From positions 62,001-126,000 of the forward strand of contig JALMLS010000225.1 of assembly GCA_038496445.1 (NCBI GenBank): a stretch of 64,000 nucleotides of DNA, given 5' to 3'. The notes beneath the pieces were generated by a model. It was given only the letters and a program-made list of their open reading frames with translations. It made no database searches and had not been told where the DNA came from. Each line of letters starts with the position of its first letter. The stretch's first letter is position 1. The DNA is from Trichosphaerium sp. ATCC 40318. Taxonomy: Eukaryota > Discosea > Flabellinia > Trichosidae. Shown piece after piece: positions 21,657 through 33,895 of the stretch. The position numbers and the translations under genes were made by a program.

Positions 21657-23288
21657 ATGCGAGCTACAACCATATTGATCCTTACAGTTCTTATCGAACT
21701 TATAACGTGTAAAACATGCGTTATAACGCGTTATGGCGCCAAAGGAGATAGTACGTTAATGATTGTTAACATTACTTGATTACCAGCTTCCAGACTCGAC
21801 AAATAATGCCGAGGCGATACAAGCGGGTTAGGGAACTAATTCAGTATTGTACTTACATAAAACGTCAGCGATACGTAATTGTACTTCATCAAGCACCCGG
21901 TACAGCTCGTCCTTACTTTTACTAACTAAAGTTTTTCACATGCTAACATTCAAAAGAAATGTTGTGCTTGTGCCAGAAGAAGGCACATTCCAAACTGGGC
22001 CGCTAAGGCTGCAGACCGGCGTAGAATTGCGTGTTCTTGGTTCGCTAGCGGCTGTACCAAATAGAGCGTAAGTTATAACTGCGGTTGTGAAGTAAACACT
22101 AAACCTTTTTTCTAGGTTGTTTAATGGTAGTAAGAGCGTTATTTATGGAGGTGGAATAAAAAATATCGCTATAATAGGAAGTGGTGTTATTGACGGAAAT
22201 GGTGTGTAGAACCTCGGTTGGTTTTAAATCGTTAAATCACCTAGGTGCTCTATGGTGGCCATACGCATACAAAGAGCCACGTCCTCATTTACTATTCTTT
22301 GAAGATTGTAATGTTTTAGAAATGCGCGATGTCACATTACGAAACTCTCCAATGTTTCATTTCTTGACTGCAGGTGGATCTAATGTAACTGTAACAAACG
22401 TTAAAATACGAGCTCCATTTGATTCTCCTAACACAGATGGCATAGACATCGGTGAGATAAAGGATACTAATGACTCTTGGCTAACACTACACTTAGGATC
22501 TTCGTATACCTACGTTTCTGATTGTGATGTGCGAAATGGAGATGATTCTATTTGTATGAAAGAAGGAGCCAATCATGTGCTTGTAGAAAATTGTTATTTG
22601 GAAGGTTTGCCTCCAGGGTATTAAACCACTATTTGAATCCTGACTATATGAAGGACTTGGACCTAACATAGGTACTGGGAGCCTTACAAGCGAGAACATA
22701 ACATTCAGGAATATTGTCACTAAAACAGGTGAAATGACGTTTGGGTTTTTTTATTGTAACACAAGTTCTTACTTTGGTTTCAGCTTGGGGTATACGTATA
22801 AAATTCAAGCCTGGACAAAGTGGATATCTTCGTGATGTATTGTACAAGAATATCACAATCATTAGTTCATCAAAGGGTCTTGATATCAATCTTTATGGTC
22901 AGTCATTTGACAAGAATAATGTTCCTTTTGATGACTACGCTCACATGGAAATAAGCAATCTTCGCTTTGAAGATGTTACAGGTACTGTTTCTTTAATTAT
23001 TTTGCTCACTTAAGAATGTAGGTAATGCCTCCAGTGAGGCAGGAACATTTTCATGCTCAGCGGATTATCCTTGCAAAAGCACGTGCAATTTTTTTAACAT
23101 CAAAAGTTCATTTCGCATTTTCCAAACAGCACTTCTTATTGTTGTTTTAACTTCGTACCAACGCGACATATGATATAGATATCACTATGAAGAATGTTCA
23201 CATCAATAGTAAAGTACCGTTCACTTGTAAGGACATTTATGGAACAGCTGATGATGTATCTCCAAAATCTTGTTTCAAACCCAACTGA
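21657..23288 (+). CDS. Secreted GH28 polygalacturonase-family glycosidase
   Basis: ATG 21657 opens a signal peptide (MRATTILILTVLIELITC), followed by YGAKGD/NSTNNAEAIQA, the canonical GH28 start, spliced across intron 21751-21793. Downstream come VPEEGTFQTGPLRL, IIGSGVIDGNG, FEDCNVLEMRDVTLRNSP, NTDGIDIG, RNGDDSICMKEG, GTGSLTSENITFRNI, GIRIKFKPGQSG and a C-terminal pair of Cys segments (CSADYPC, CKDIYGTADD), ending TGA 23288. The Asp of NTD, the DD pair and the RIK motif are present, but the usual GHGxSIGS histidine motif reads EGLGPNIGTGS, so the His is missing. GH28 enzymes cleave pectic galacturonan or rhamnogalacturonan by a right-handed beta-helix. Substrate here is uncertain. Confidence 0.85.
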
Positions 23289-23429
23289 AATCGTCACAAT
23301 AAATGATGGTCTGCCAGTAACGATTATCATTCTTGCATCCAAGGTTGTAGAAAATTTTATTTGTTTACAGTTTTTGCTGAAATCAAAGCAAAATACGAAG
23401 TTCTTCTTTGAGAAATTTTTACCGTTTTT

Positions 23430-26400
23430 TTAATGTGCAGGGACTGCGCTATTTACTTTTCGTGGTTTTCTGCGAGGAGTGAATAATAGCATTTCTAGGT
23501 TCATAAAAGGCTTCTCTACAAGCAAAAATGCTGCTGCTGCGCCAATGTATGATACAAATACAGAGCATGTGACAAGAACCATAAGGCTCAAATCAGAGTA
23601 AGCGACAATGTCGCGACGGCTGGAGTTAACAATAATCAACCTAAGGAAAATTAATTACATCCGCATCAACAATTAATTGTGAACTCAGGATCTTTTCTTT
23701 GTCTTTTTTTTGTAAGTTTGAAAATGTTGCATTTTAGTTAAACGTTTGATATTGTACCAGATTGGGTGGAATAGGTAAGCGGCTAGAGTTAATCTACTCA
23801 ATGGTAGCCAAATATCTAGTGCCAAAATGTGGTTGGCGAATCCGCCGTGTCCTGTTGAGGAAGGTAAGTACAAATAGTAAAGTATAAACAAAAGGAGTCT
23901 TCTATGCTAGCGTACCAAACAAGAAAGTAACAGTAATAATACCGATGCCAATAGCCCATAATGGGCGATCAAAAGCGTTCCATAGACACCTGAACCATGA
24001 AGGCCACAAAGCTAAGGAAGGAAAAAACATTAGAAAATATTCGAATCGAAGAAAAACAAGAAACAAAAAATCACTACGTACTGTTTGCGCTTGTGTAAAG
24101 AGGTTGATTTGCAAAAAGCAATGTAATAAGAATGAAAGCAGCAATAAACCAACCAACAAGTACAAGCCAGTATCTAAAGAACAACAAAAAAGATAAGAAT
24201 CCAAAAAAGTACACGAAAAAAATGAAGTTTGTTTTGCAAAAAAAAACCTGAGCTTACGGAAGATTTTTCTTGGCTTTTACTCGCTTGTGATACCAAATAG
24301 CAAAGAAAATACCAATCTACAAGATGAGTGAGTACTCTGTACGGTGTTTAGGCCTCGTTAACGTACGATGTAAACACAGACTCTGTACCAAGGTTGGATG
24401 TAGTAAATCCATCCAATAATATCGTTCGTGCTGTGTTTAACTACAATATTTGTTGTAATCAACTCAGCAACATTCAATCCATAGTAACCAGACATAATAC
24501 CTCTAAAGGAAATTTTTTAGTTAGTAAAGAAGCACGTGGGTTCTTTGTTTTCTAAGCAATGTTTACCTTGCTAAGATTGATCCGCTAAGGCCTAGGTAGA
24601 GTATGCTGCTACCGACAATAGGCCATTTGTAAAAGATGTATACGACAGGTAACAAGAAAGCGAAAAATTGGAAGTCGTTTGCGAGATACCAAGTCCAACT
24701 CATACATGCACCAATTTCTGTCTTTTTGAGGAAAAAAAAGTTAGACAATAGTACAGGAGACACCGTGTCTTTTTTTTTGTTTCGTACCTGACTCCATGGC
24801 GCAAGGTTGTTAACGTATAATAGATTAGTGTACCAATACTTGTGGCAAGAATCAAGTCTTGGAAAAGTGTTTGAAAACTTGGCCCTATTTTTAGAAAAAA
24901 GCGTTAGTTCACACTCTATTTAGTGTAATGATGTAAATTTACATACCACAATGGTCCATTACCAAGATATGGTGTCATGAACATGAACATGAATAAGAAA
25001 AATACGTAGATAGGTGTCAAACGAAGGTAACTACAAGCGGATAAATAATTGTCCGCTTTACGGGTTTTTTAATGTACCGATGGATATATGCCATAACCCA
25101 ACGGAAAGGTGACATCTTAGATCCGCTCTCAAGCTTTTTGAGGAACATAAGTGCCATGAGGAAACCTATTTCTCATCAGATTTTTCGCCTATTACCAAAA
25201 AAATAGGAAAAACTTACCACTGAGGAAAAAAAAGGTGTCTACACTGTATGGTGCGTTCCATATGAGTTGGAACGACCACCTAGGTTTAGCTACCTTGTAA
25301 ACATAGTCGAAATTCGTAAATCCACCGCCTAGTTGTTCCCAGACTAAGAGAAAAAAATTAGTCAAAAAAACTTTAAAAAGAAAAGTAGAAAAAACAAATC
25401 AGCGTACTGATTGCTGAGTGACCGGTAATAACCCAGAACATACTGATGACTCTAAAACCAAAACTGTTAGTTGGATTTTGATGGATACAACTGATATTTG
25501 TTTTTGTGAACTCCACGTGCCTCAAACCGTTTAGAATTGGCATATTTCCTTTTGGTTTCGACATAAGTCTCTCAAAATTATGCATTACAGAGAACGCCAT
25601 TAGTAGTTTTACCAAAAATGTTTGTGGCTTTTCTGGTCTCTTTGCGTTGTCTTTTTCGCCATACTTATTGATAAGATCTTCTTGACTGCTGTGAAAGTTA
25701 TCGTTGTGAACTTTGTCAGAATAGATGTCTAAAAACAGTCAGTTAAAAAAAATCACAAAAGATCATTGGCCTTTTCACCAATTTCACCGTTTAAACACAA
25801 AACGTACTTATTATTGCGCTGGCCATTGCCTTTTCATATCTTTCTTGTGCTACCTACAAAGAATTAGAAAAACAATCACACGTGAAGATTTTATGAAAAC
25901 CAAAAAAATGTTTCATTTCTTTTGTTTTTCAATTTACCCGTATTCTCCAGCGAAGAATATAATCATAGGCAGTGCTTAGAATGACTAATAAAGCGAGGAG
26001 AGAAATAATTGTAACGTAGATAATTGCAGCTACAAGTGACGGTAAGTGGAAATAGATAAAAAATACCACGTGAGAATAACAAAAAAATAAGAACAAATCC
26101 AAATACGTACGAGCATTAAATTTATATTTTTGTTCTCTGCAAAAGGTCCCTTGAGATTTAAGATCAGAGCCCAACAATGAACCAAGTTCTACAATAAACC
26201 TTAGGGAATATCCTACCATTGGCATACTGCTCTACACAACGGAGCAAACGACAAAAACGAAAAAAAAGAAAAAAAAAAGAAAAAAAAACTGACCTTCAAT
26301 AGTAGGAGCGTATCTACGAAGAAGAGGGTTTGTGCTCCTGTTCAGCTCTTTACCAACCTCTATAAGCTCAGCAGGCGCTGCAAGGATGACAGTTTCGATA

Positions 26401-26946
26401 TCTGCAGCACTACATGCTGAAGGCGCGCATATACCCAGATTTATGCTATTGAAAAGTTATTAACCGAATACAATGCAGAAATGGCTCAAAAAGGCAAGAA
26501 AGCAAGGGAAGGAACGTACGTTACGCCGAGTTGTTCGTAGGTAAATGTTGTCAAACAGTGGTGCGTGTTGGTCAAAAGGTTGCATTCGTCCCAGTTGCCT
26601 ACATCATTAATTCCTTTACCGCTGTAGCGTATTAGGGTGAATTTTTGCACTTCAGTTAGAGCTTCCTACAAAAAAAATAATTAGGAAGTTACAGTATTGT
26701 AATAAAGTAACGTCATTATGCTGGGGTTGCGTAGTAATACTTCATGCAGGCACTTTCCACAAAAAATACAAGACGTTAAATTTCCGAAGAATTGTCACGT
26801 ACCCATTCGCGCAAGCATTCATTACTAGGAGGTTTAGAAGGAGCAGTGGAAGGTGCACTAGGAGGGGCATCGGCACGCTCTCTTATTGGACGTTTCGCAC
26901 CAACGGTAATAATCAACAAAAGCAGTACGAATAGACCAAACCGCAT
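23430..26946 (-). CDS. NRF-6 type multi-pass acyltransferase (acyltransferase-3 family)
   Basis: Starts at ATG 26946 with a signal peptide (MRFGLFVLLLLIITVGAKRP). The extracellular NRF domain follows: CLREWEALTEVQKFTL, RYSGKGINDVGNWDECN, and the typical INLGICAPSACSAADIETV. A multi-exon acyltransferase-3 region then begins ILNGLRHVEFTK, with FRVISMFWVITGHSA (the family LNGLR..S.FWVI.GH signature is split by an insertion or intron here), at least eight hydrophobic helices, and the closing AAAFLLVEKPFMNLE near the C terminus; stop at 23430. In animals this family (nose resistant to fluoxetine) transfers acyl groups in endomembranes and affects drug and lipid uptake. Its presence outside animals is less usual. 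Introns are short and in the local GTAC style. Confidence 0.85.
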
Positions 26947-27126
26947 GTTGAAAAGGGTAAAAACCTGAAGTATCCATGAGTACTTGGGAAAACGAAGTAA
27001 ACCAATCGCTGAAAAGCCTGTTCAGAACTTACGTACAGGTGTGACGCTGAGAGGTCTTTAAAAACGTTGTACAAAGAAAAAAGAAAATAGGCTTAATTTG
27101 TTAAGTTGTTCGGTTCACTGTGAACA

Positions 27127-30100
27127 ATGAGAGGGCGAGGTAGAGGCCGCCGCGGCCATGGTGCCCCTGATTTAGAGTCTGCAAAAAAATCCGCTTCATT
27201 TTCTGATCTAAAGGAACGTTGCCGCTCAAAAATACAACTACATTGACATATATGTAGGTGACACTCTCACTGTTACCATACTTATGGCCAAAAGGCAAAT
27301 GGGTAAGTAAAAAACACTCTGTCTTTCTGGTTATGCTAAAAAAGCGTAGAAGATGCGATTACGTGTAATTGTAGCTGTCATTTGCATTATCTGCACAAAA
27401 GTTTTCTCAGGTACGGTACAATAGATTTTTACGTAGCTATATGCTATCTACTTCGCTGAAGAGCAACATTTAGCTCCGCTAATAACACCGAAAAACTGTT
27501 GGTGACGAATTACAACTCACCATAATCTAGTACTCGTACCAATCATGTACAAACACGCAATAGATGATTTGTCCAAACGTACTGTCCAAAAAGAAAACTC
27601 AAAAGAAATGTAAAAAAGCAATAATTTCTCATGTCCGTTTTTAGCGGTTCCAGTTTTCCCACTTATGCCTGTATTGCTATATGCAGCTTTAAGATTACTA
27701 AGCAAATCCGGCAACGACGTTCGAGACAGTATATTCGTGAAGGTGCGGATAAATGACCTCCGCAAAGGTTTTTTTGTTGACTAACAAAATACACGTGTAT
27801 TAACCACTGAAACTCATAATATCTTCTTAAAGGTCACTCAAGAAGCTCAGAGGTTGGTGTCTCTAGATTTATTCAGTCATCTTCATGCTTTGTCAATGCG
27901 TTTTCATACCAACAGGTTAGGGTTTTAACAGTTAAAGACTTAGAAAAGTTTTACAAAAAAACATTTATTTTTTGACACTCTGAATAGGAAGACTGGTGGA
28001 GTTCTTCGCGCTATCCAGCGTGGTACTGTGAGGTACTATAAAAAATAAAAAGAATACTCTAGGTCTTATTTACTACTAGCGTAAACTTCATGATTAGATT
28101 TTTATGCTTTAACATTGCTCCAACATTCTTGGAATTGTTATTTGTAACATTGATCCTTTTGGTCAATTACAAGCCATGGTACTAAGTAATTACGTCATAC
28201 AAAATTCTTACAGTAATCTAGGTATGCTCTTGTCACATTGGTCACTATAGTGTACGCTGTCTGATGGAAGTGAAGTTTACTCACCTTAATTTCTAGCGGC
28301 TATGTGGTTTTCTCATTGCTAGTTACCGAATGGCGAACAAAGTACAGACGTGTTATGAACACTGAAGATAATAAGGCCAATAATACTGCTGTTGATTCTT
28401 TGTTGAACTTCGAAACTGTCAAGGTGTACCTTTGTTTTAATATCTAGAGCTAATAATTTTTAGTATTTTAACAACGAACGTCATGAATACCGCCGTTACA
28501 ATACATCTCTAAAAGGGTAAGAGAATGTTACATATGAATACTCATATAGCTTAGATATGTCGCTGCGGCACTCAAAGCTCAGTGGTCACTAGCATTTTTA
28601 AACATTGGTCAAACTACAATTATTAGTATTGGAAGTACGTAACCAGAATCAAGATAACACACGTGTTTTATGAATAGCGTAATTCTAATACCTCCCACAG
28701 CATTAATTGTTATGCTTTTGGCTGCGAGGGAAGCTTCCAATGATCCAAGGAGCATGACAGTTGGTACGGTTCAAGATACAGTTTATCATGCTAATTTTTC
28801 AAAAGGTGATTTTGTCCTCGTTAACGCTTATCTCCTTCAACTTTATACACCACTATCGTTCCTTGGTAGTTCTTATCGTATGATTAAGACAAGCTTGGTT
28901 GATTTGGAGAACATGTTCGATTTGTTGGTACGCTAAACACAATTGTTCAACTTTTTCTCAATTTAACTATTTTCACGTTATTTTCACGTGGTTTAACTGG
29001 ACCTTTTAGAATCAACCTGTTGAAATCGAAGATGAGCATGATGCTACTATATTAAAATGCACAGAGGGTGAACTAGAGTTTGATGATGTTGTATTTTCGT
29101 ATGACGCTGAGCATGGAATTGCTCTAAAGAATATTGACTTTAAAGTACCTGCTGGTAAGATGGTTGCCATTGTAGGACATACAGGTGCGTATTAATGATT
29201 CAAAAAGAATCACATTTGGCCACGGAAATCGTTTACTAAAGTTTGTTGTAGGTGCTGGAAAGAGTACAATTTCTAGACTCATTTTCCGTTTCTACAATAT
29301 TGAATCTGGTGCTGTTGTAATAGATGGACAGGATATTTCAAGGGTTACTCAGACCAGTCTTCGCAGCGCTCTTGGTACAGTCTAGAACTAGTAATACGAG
29401 AATTTTTTACTAAGTTCTTTTGATTAGGCATTGTTCCACAAGATAGTATTCTCTTCAACGAGAGCATTTTCTACAACATACAATATGGTGATGTTGAAGC
29501 TACACTTGAAGAGGTAAAGCAAGCAGCAAAGCTTGCTCATATTCATGAATTTATTGAGAACCTCCCTGAAGGGTAAGTATAAGACTGCTAGATTCCTTTT
29601 ATTGTAGTTAAACATACTTTGTAGATATGATACAATAGTTGGAGAACGTGGTATGAGATTGAGTGGTGGCGAAAAACAAAGAGTGGCTATCGCAAGAGCT
29701 CTATTGAAAGATCCAAAGAGTACGGAAGGATCATCATCTAAATTGACTTCATGCTCATTCGTTACCAATAGTTATTGTATTCGATGAAGCAACATCATCT
29801 CTTGATACAAAGACAGAGAAGGAGATTCAAAGATCCTTACAAGAAGCTAGTAAAGGAAGAACAACTGTTGTAATCGCACACAGACTATCAACAGTTATCG
29901 ATGCTGATGAAATTCTCGTTTTAAGCGCAGGTGAGGCTTTTTAATAAGTTTTTGAAAGAGTACTTGGGTTGATAGTTTTTAGGTGAGATTATCGAACGTG
30001 GTACTCATGCAGCGCTTCTTGAAAAAGAAGGTGAATACGCTGAAATGTGGAAACAACAAATTACAACAGCAGAGGAAAGTGAAAGTACTTCTGAGGATAG

Positions 30101-30155
30101 TGATACAGGAGCACAAGACGAAGAGTTGCTTATTAATATTCATCATGGTCATTAA
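27127..30155 (+). CDS. ABCB6/HMT1-type ABC half-transporter
   Basis: Exon 1 from ATG 27127 encodes a basic N terminus ([14 protein letters not shown]). Then [11 protein letters not shown] leads into the first TM helices ([36 protein letters not shown]). Later exons give [61 protein letters not shown] and [20 protein letters not shown], all landmarks of the ABCB6/HMT1/ATM1 group. The nucleotide-binding domain has Walker A GHTGAGKST (split by an intron after GHTG), Q-loop region [10 protein letters not shown], signature [16 protein letters not shown], Walker [13 protein letters not shown] and IAHRLSTV. It ends TAA 30155. This group exports heavy-metal or glutathione-linked substrates or porphyrins from mitochondria or vacuole-like compartments. 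No clear mitochondrial presequence is seen. Confidence 0.85.
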
Positions 30156-30833
30156 CAAAAAGAACAACAAATAAAACAAATAAACAAACCCAACCACTTA
30201 TCTCTACTTCGCTATGGACATTCGAAAATTGCGAGTAGCTAGAATTCCGAAGTCAAAATACTACGAAGTATGATGTCGCAAACATTTCAAAAGTTGCTTG
30301 TACATGCAAGAAGTAATAGTAGAGAGAAATTGGTCTGCGTAGACAGAGCATTATTCCATAAAATACGAAAAAATCGTAGACAAGTTTAAAACATTGACGA
30401 AGACGTTGCGAATCTACAAAACGCAGTCAGGTAGCCATGTTCTATACGTAGCTTTTTTCAGTCGCGACTTATAGTCGGAGTCGTTTGTAAGCGTTGCCGA
30501 TCGTACGCCGAAAACATCTGCCCAAAAAGGGAATGCGTGCAAAACCCGAACGTGCTCGCATCGAATACTGTGCTCGTTACGTTTTTACTGCGTAGATAGG
30601 TTATTTTATATTAGACACAATTACAACGATTACAGTATGATACGCACGGATTGTGCGTAAAGGTTTGAAGACGAGAGCGCTTAAGTGCGTGCTTGTTTTG
30701 TTGGTTTTAATTTCATACTATTCATTGAGCGTGCAGTCGCCTCATTGTCATGATCGTCAGCATTTAAGTCTTTAAAACTGCATCGTTTTCATATTATCTC
30801 AAAATAGTAAACTTTCAACAAGAAAAGCAACTC
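30156..30833. other. Intergenic region before the tectonin gene
   Basis: No coding signal. Ends in the promoter and 5' UTR of the tectonin gene. Nothing else recognised. Confidence 0.4.
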
Positions 30834-31769
30834 ATGCGAATTTACTTAGCTGTCATAGTGCTGTTAGTCATCTCCACGTTAGTGATGGCTTCCAACGAGC
30901 AACAAAACCCTTGGGTAAGGCGTAGAGATACTACCCACCACAGTGGATCGCGGTTGAGCCAAATCTCTGTTGGCAAGTATATCTGGGGTGTTAACAACCA
31001 AGACCATGTCTATGTTAGACGATACAACCGCCTCAACTGGATGCATGTTGCTGGTTCTCTCAAACAGATTTCGGTCGGCGAGAACGGCGATGTTTGGGGT
31101 GTTAGCACGTATAGCAAAATCTCCTTCCGCCAAGGTATTGTTCACGACCGTGATAACGTACGTCCGTTTATTTTTAGCAGCTCTTCGGTACTCTTCTTTG
31201 ACGCATTACTTGTAGTATACCGGTTGCCATTGGGAGAGCATAAAGGGTGGTTTGAAACAACTTAGCGTAGGATCAGATGGTCGAGTGTGGGGTGTGAATA
31301 CTCAAGGTGCGGTATACTACCGTCCTGGGCGCGTAGGGTACTGGCAACGCGTAAGTACAGATTTCGCGTCTACTCGAAAAGCTAACTGCATTTTTTTAAG
31401 ATCGACGGCGAGTTTGAAGAAGTAGAGGTTAGTACCGATCACACTGTCTTTGCTATTAAATACGACGGAAAAGTATTCTACAGAACCGGCGTCTCTGAAC
31501 TCGCTCCAGCCGGAAAGTCATGGAACCTACTTGAAGGCAAACTACTCAGGCATATTTCTGTTTGTACCTTAGGAATTTTCGGTATTACAACAGACCATCA
31601 TCTTGTACACAAGACGTCCATTTCAGCTCCGTGGGTTCAAATACACGCAGCGAAAATGAAGAGTATAGGCTGCGGAAACCCTGTGTGGGGTGGTATCGCG
31701 GTTCAAGGTGTTGATCTCGACGACTACATCTGGTACTATGAGCACAAGGCTGTAAGTATTACTGAATAA
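30834..31769 (+). CDS. Secreted tectonin-type beta-propeller (lectin-like)
   Basis: ATG 30834 opens a signal peptide (MRIYLAVIVLLVISTLVMAS). It is followed by tandem tectonin repeats of about 35 residues: LSQISVGKYIWGVNNQDHVY, then LKQISVGENGDVWGVSTY, LKQLSVGSDGRVWGVNTQG and more divergent ones (FEEVEVSTDHTVFAIKYDG, LRHISVCTLGIFGI). The xWxxIxG...xISVGxxG.VWGV pattern defines the family (Physarum tectonin, fish-egg lectin, TECPR1). Introns lie at about 31135-31220, about 31351-31400 and possibly near the end. Tectonins bind glycans or lipopolysaccharide, often of microbial surfaces, so this could serve in prey recognition or defence. Good match at family level; ligand unknown. Confidence 0.85.
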
Positions 31770-31907
31770 ACGTAGTATCTCTTGTTCGCAGTGAGCGACC
31801 CATTTAGTCTAGTTTACTTTGTGTTTTGTGAACGCGTAGATATGTCTTGAGGTTTGCAGTCGTAGTTTTAAAGTACTTCATACAGCTTAATTTTATTGTA
31901 CAGTTAG

Positions 31908-33760
31908 CTATTCTTGGTGAAAGAATACATGCGCTTCTCGTGCAAAATTGTGAATCATTACATTGCATTTGTCACATAAAAACATTCCATTGGTGTTTTT
32001 CATATTTGGAGATTTTGTTGGGCTATTGACTACTTGCGAGGTTGTCTTTGGTTTAAAGAAAGACATAACATATTTATCGCCTTGTATCTGCTTCTCAAAG
32101 TTCGAAAATGTTATACTTATGAGTGTAAGATGAAACGTCTTGTTTTGCTTTGGAATTATTTTGTGAAATAGTATTTGAAGGCTATCCATTATCTTATCCT
32201 CACGTGCTTGTCTCTCCATTTTTAGTACTCTTGAGTCACAAACCATTTGTCTACTCTCTCTGTGCCACCTTTTTGGTTTGTTGTAATGCACTTGACGCAA
32301 GGAGAGTTTAAGTGTTTTAGGAATACTTTAGAGAGTAAGTAAAAAAAAAGAAAAACAAAACGCACCGCTCATGTTCAGCAATGAACTTGTCAGTCCTAAC
32401 AAGTAGTCCCTTTTAAAATACATCAGTACAGCGTAATGGTAAAAATAATAGTCTTACCTGTAGTATGACACGTGTTCGTCCTTGAAAGTCTGAAATAGAA
32501 TTACATTTTTTGAAAGAGTCTTCTTGACTTATACTTTTAGGTAAAGAACTTGGAACAATCTTTCGAGTATCAATACCCCTTGCCATATTATAAATCTCTT
32601 CAGCTAACAAAACAGCATTAACATACGTATTGCATTAAATTTACAAGTACCTCTGTTTCCAACGATACCCTCTAGAGTGGTCACTGAAACTTGCTTCAAA
32701 TCTGCAACAGTAGAGATTTCCAATTGTTGGCGAATTAGTTTAGCAGTTCTGTATCCAACACCAGGTAAGCCTCTAATCAATAACATGTTAGTTCGATATT
32801 TTTCAGTGATGAAAAGGTACCTCACCTTATACTGAGCTTAGCGACAGTGTCGCTTACGACAGAAGGAAGAAGAGTAGTTTGATCGTTTGGTTTATGCATC
32901 GATCCAGCCAACTTTGCAGCAAGCTTAGTAGAGCCAACACCTACACGATTGTGTTAAGGTTTAACAAGTTGATCAATAGTGGTATCAATTTTCAGTACCT
33001 GCACAGCACGTGTACCCAAGTTTCTTGAAGATGGCACCTCGTATTTGTTTGGCTATTGCTGCTCCTTGTTTTAATCTGCAATATTCTAATTAGGACTTCG
33101 TGTATCCTAAAATAAACAGGTATGCTTACTTTTCTAGATCTTCTTGTTGCATTGTACTTTCATCTCCAACAACGTGTCCATAGAAAGCTTTTATACTAGG
33201 GTAGGATTTAACAACTTCAGTCAAGTCGAGAAACACCTAAAAAGTAAATGTCAACGCTTGCTTCTTCCAGGAAGACAACGCAAACTGTTGTTGTAAACTT
33301 TGCCCTACCTCATCAAAACCAAGCTTCTCTACTTGTTGTGTAAACGTCCTTGCTACTTTAAAAACCTTTGATTGTCACGTGTCAAAAAGTATGTTTCTCA
33401 AGTATTGAAAACGATGAAAAAGCCGTACTTTTGCTGAGGCTTCTCTGTAGTTGGTTAAATCTGATCCATCGACGATTGTTAAAGTCGGACAGAGTTTTAG
33501 AGCGTCTGGTATGCCCATTAATTTTTTGACGCCGTATTTGCGTGCCTATATGCTTTATGTATCGTTTTAATGCGTTTTAGGACGTACTTCGTAGTTACAT
33601 GTTACAATTATGTATTTTTGCTTAATACCTAGCGTGTTGTCATTTATACGTATTAAATAAGCGTTTAGATACCAAGAGGAGCTCCTCGAAGCTTAGGATT
33701 TCTTACCATTTCTACTTGTGCGTAAAAACAGTCTAAATCTATGTGAGCGATGACCTGCAT
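31908..33760 (-). CDS. Y-family translesion DNA polymerase iota-like with C-terminal UBZ-type zinc finger
   Basis: The start ATG 33760 gives MQVIAHIDLDCFYAQVEMVR, the Y-family palm motif. Exons continue NPKLRGAPLG/IKQKYIIVTCNYE, ARKYGVKKLMGIPDALKLCP, TIVDGSDLTNYREASAK, a palm segment VFLDLTEVV, the thumb LIRGLPGVGYRTAKLIRQQL, the little-finger start SISQEDSFKKCNSI, and RWHRESRQ plus FHLTLISITFSN. These wordings agree with Pol iota rather than eta or kappa. The C-terminal exon ends CDKCNVMIHNFAREAHVFFH, a C-x2-C...H-x3-H finger like the UBZ3 of Pol eta, whereas animal Pol iota carries UBM motifs. Function is lesion bypass in the nucleus. All introns are short. Confidence 0.85.
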
Positions 33761-33895
33761 TGCAGCCCGTAGAACTCAGGTGCTACAAAACCGCTTACAT
33801 AAGCAGAAACTGATTTCGTCTCTTTTTAAAGCTGTTGACCGTTTCTTCAGCCATTCTGTAGCAAAAACAAGTCACTGTAACGAACCTCACAACAG

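Noticed and set aside
21571-21708. A 45-codon ORF starting MSDSWPFVKV
   Set aside because: It overlaps the start of the GH28 gene in another frame. The GH28 frame has a signal peptide and a conserved junction, so the small ORF is not supported.
27128-27245. Separate small Arg/Gly-rich ORF before the ABC transporter
   Set aside because: Splicing joins it in frame to LLPYLWPKG, a conserved ABCB6/HMT1 segment, so it is exon 1 of the transporter.
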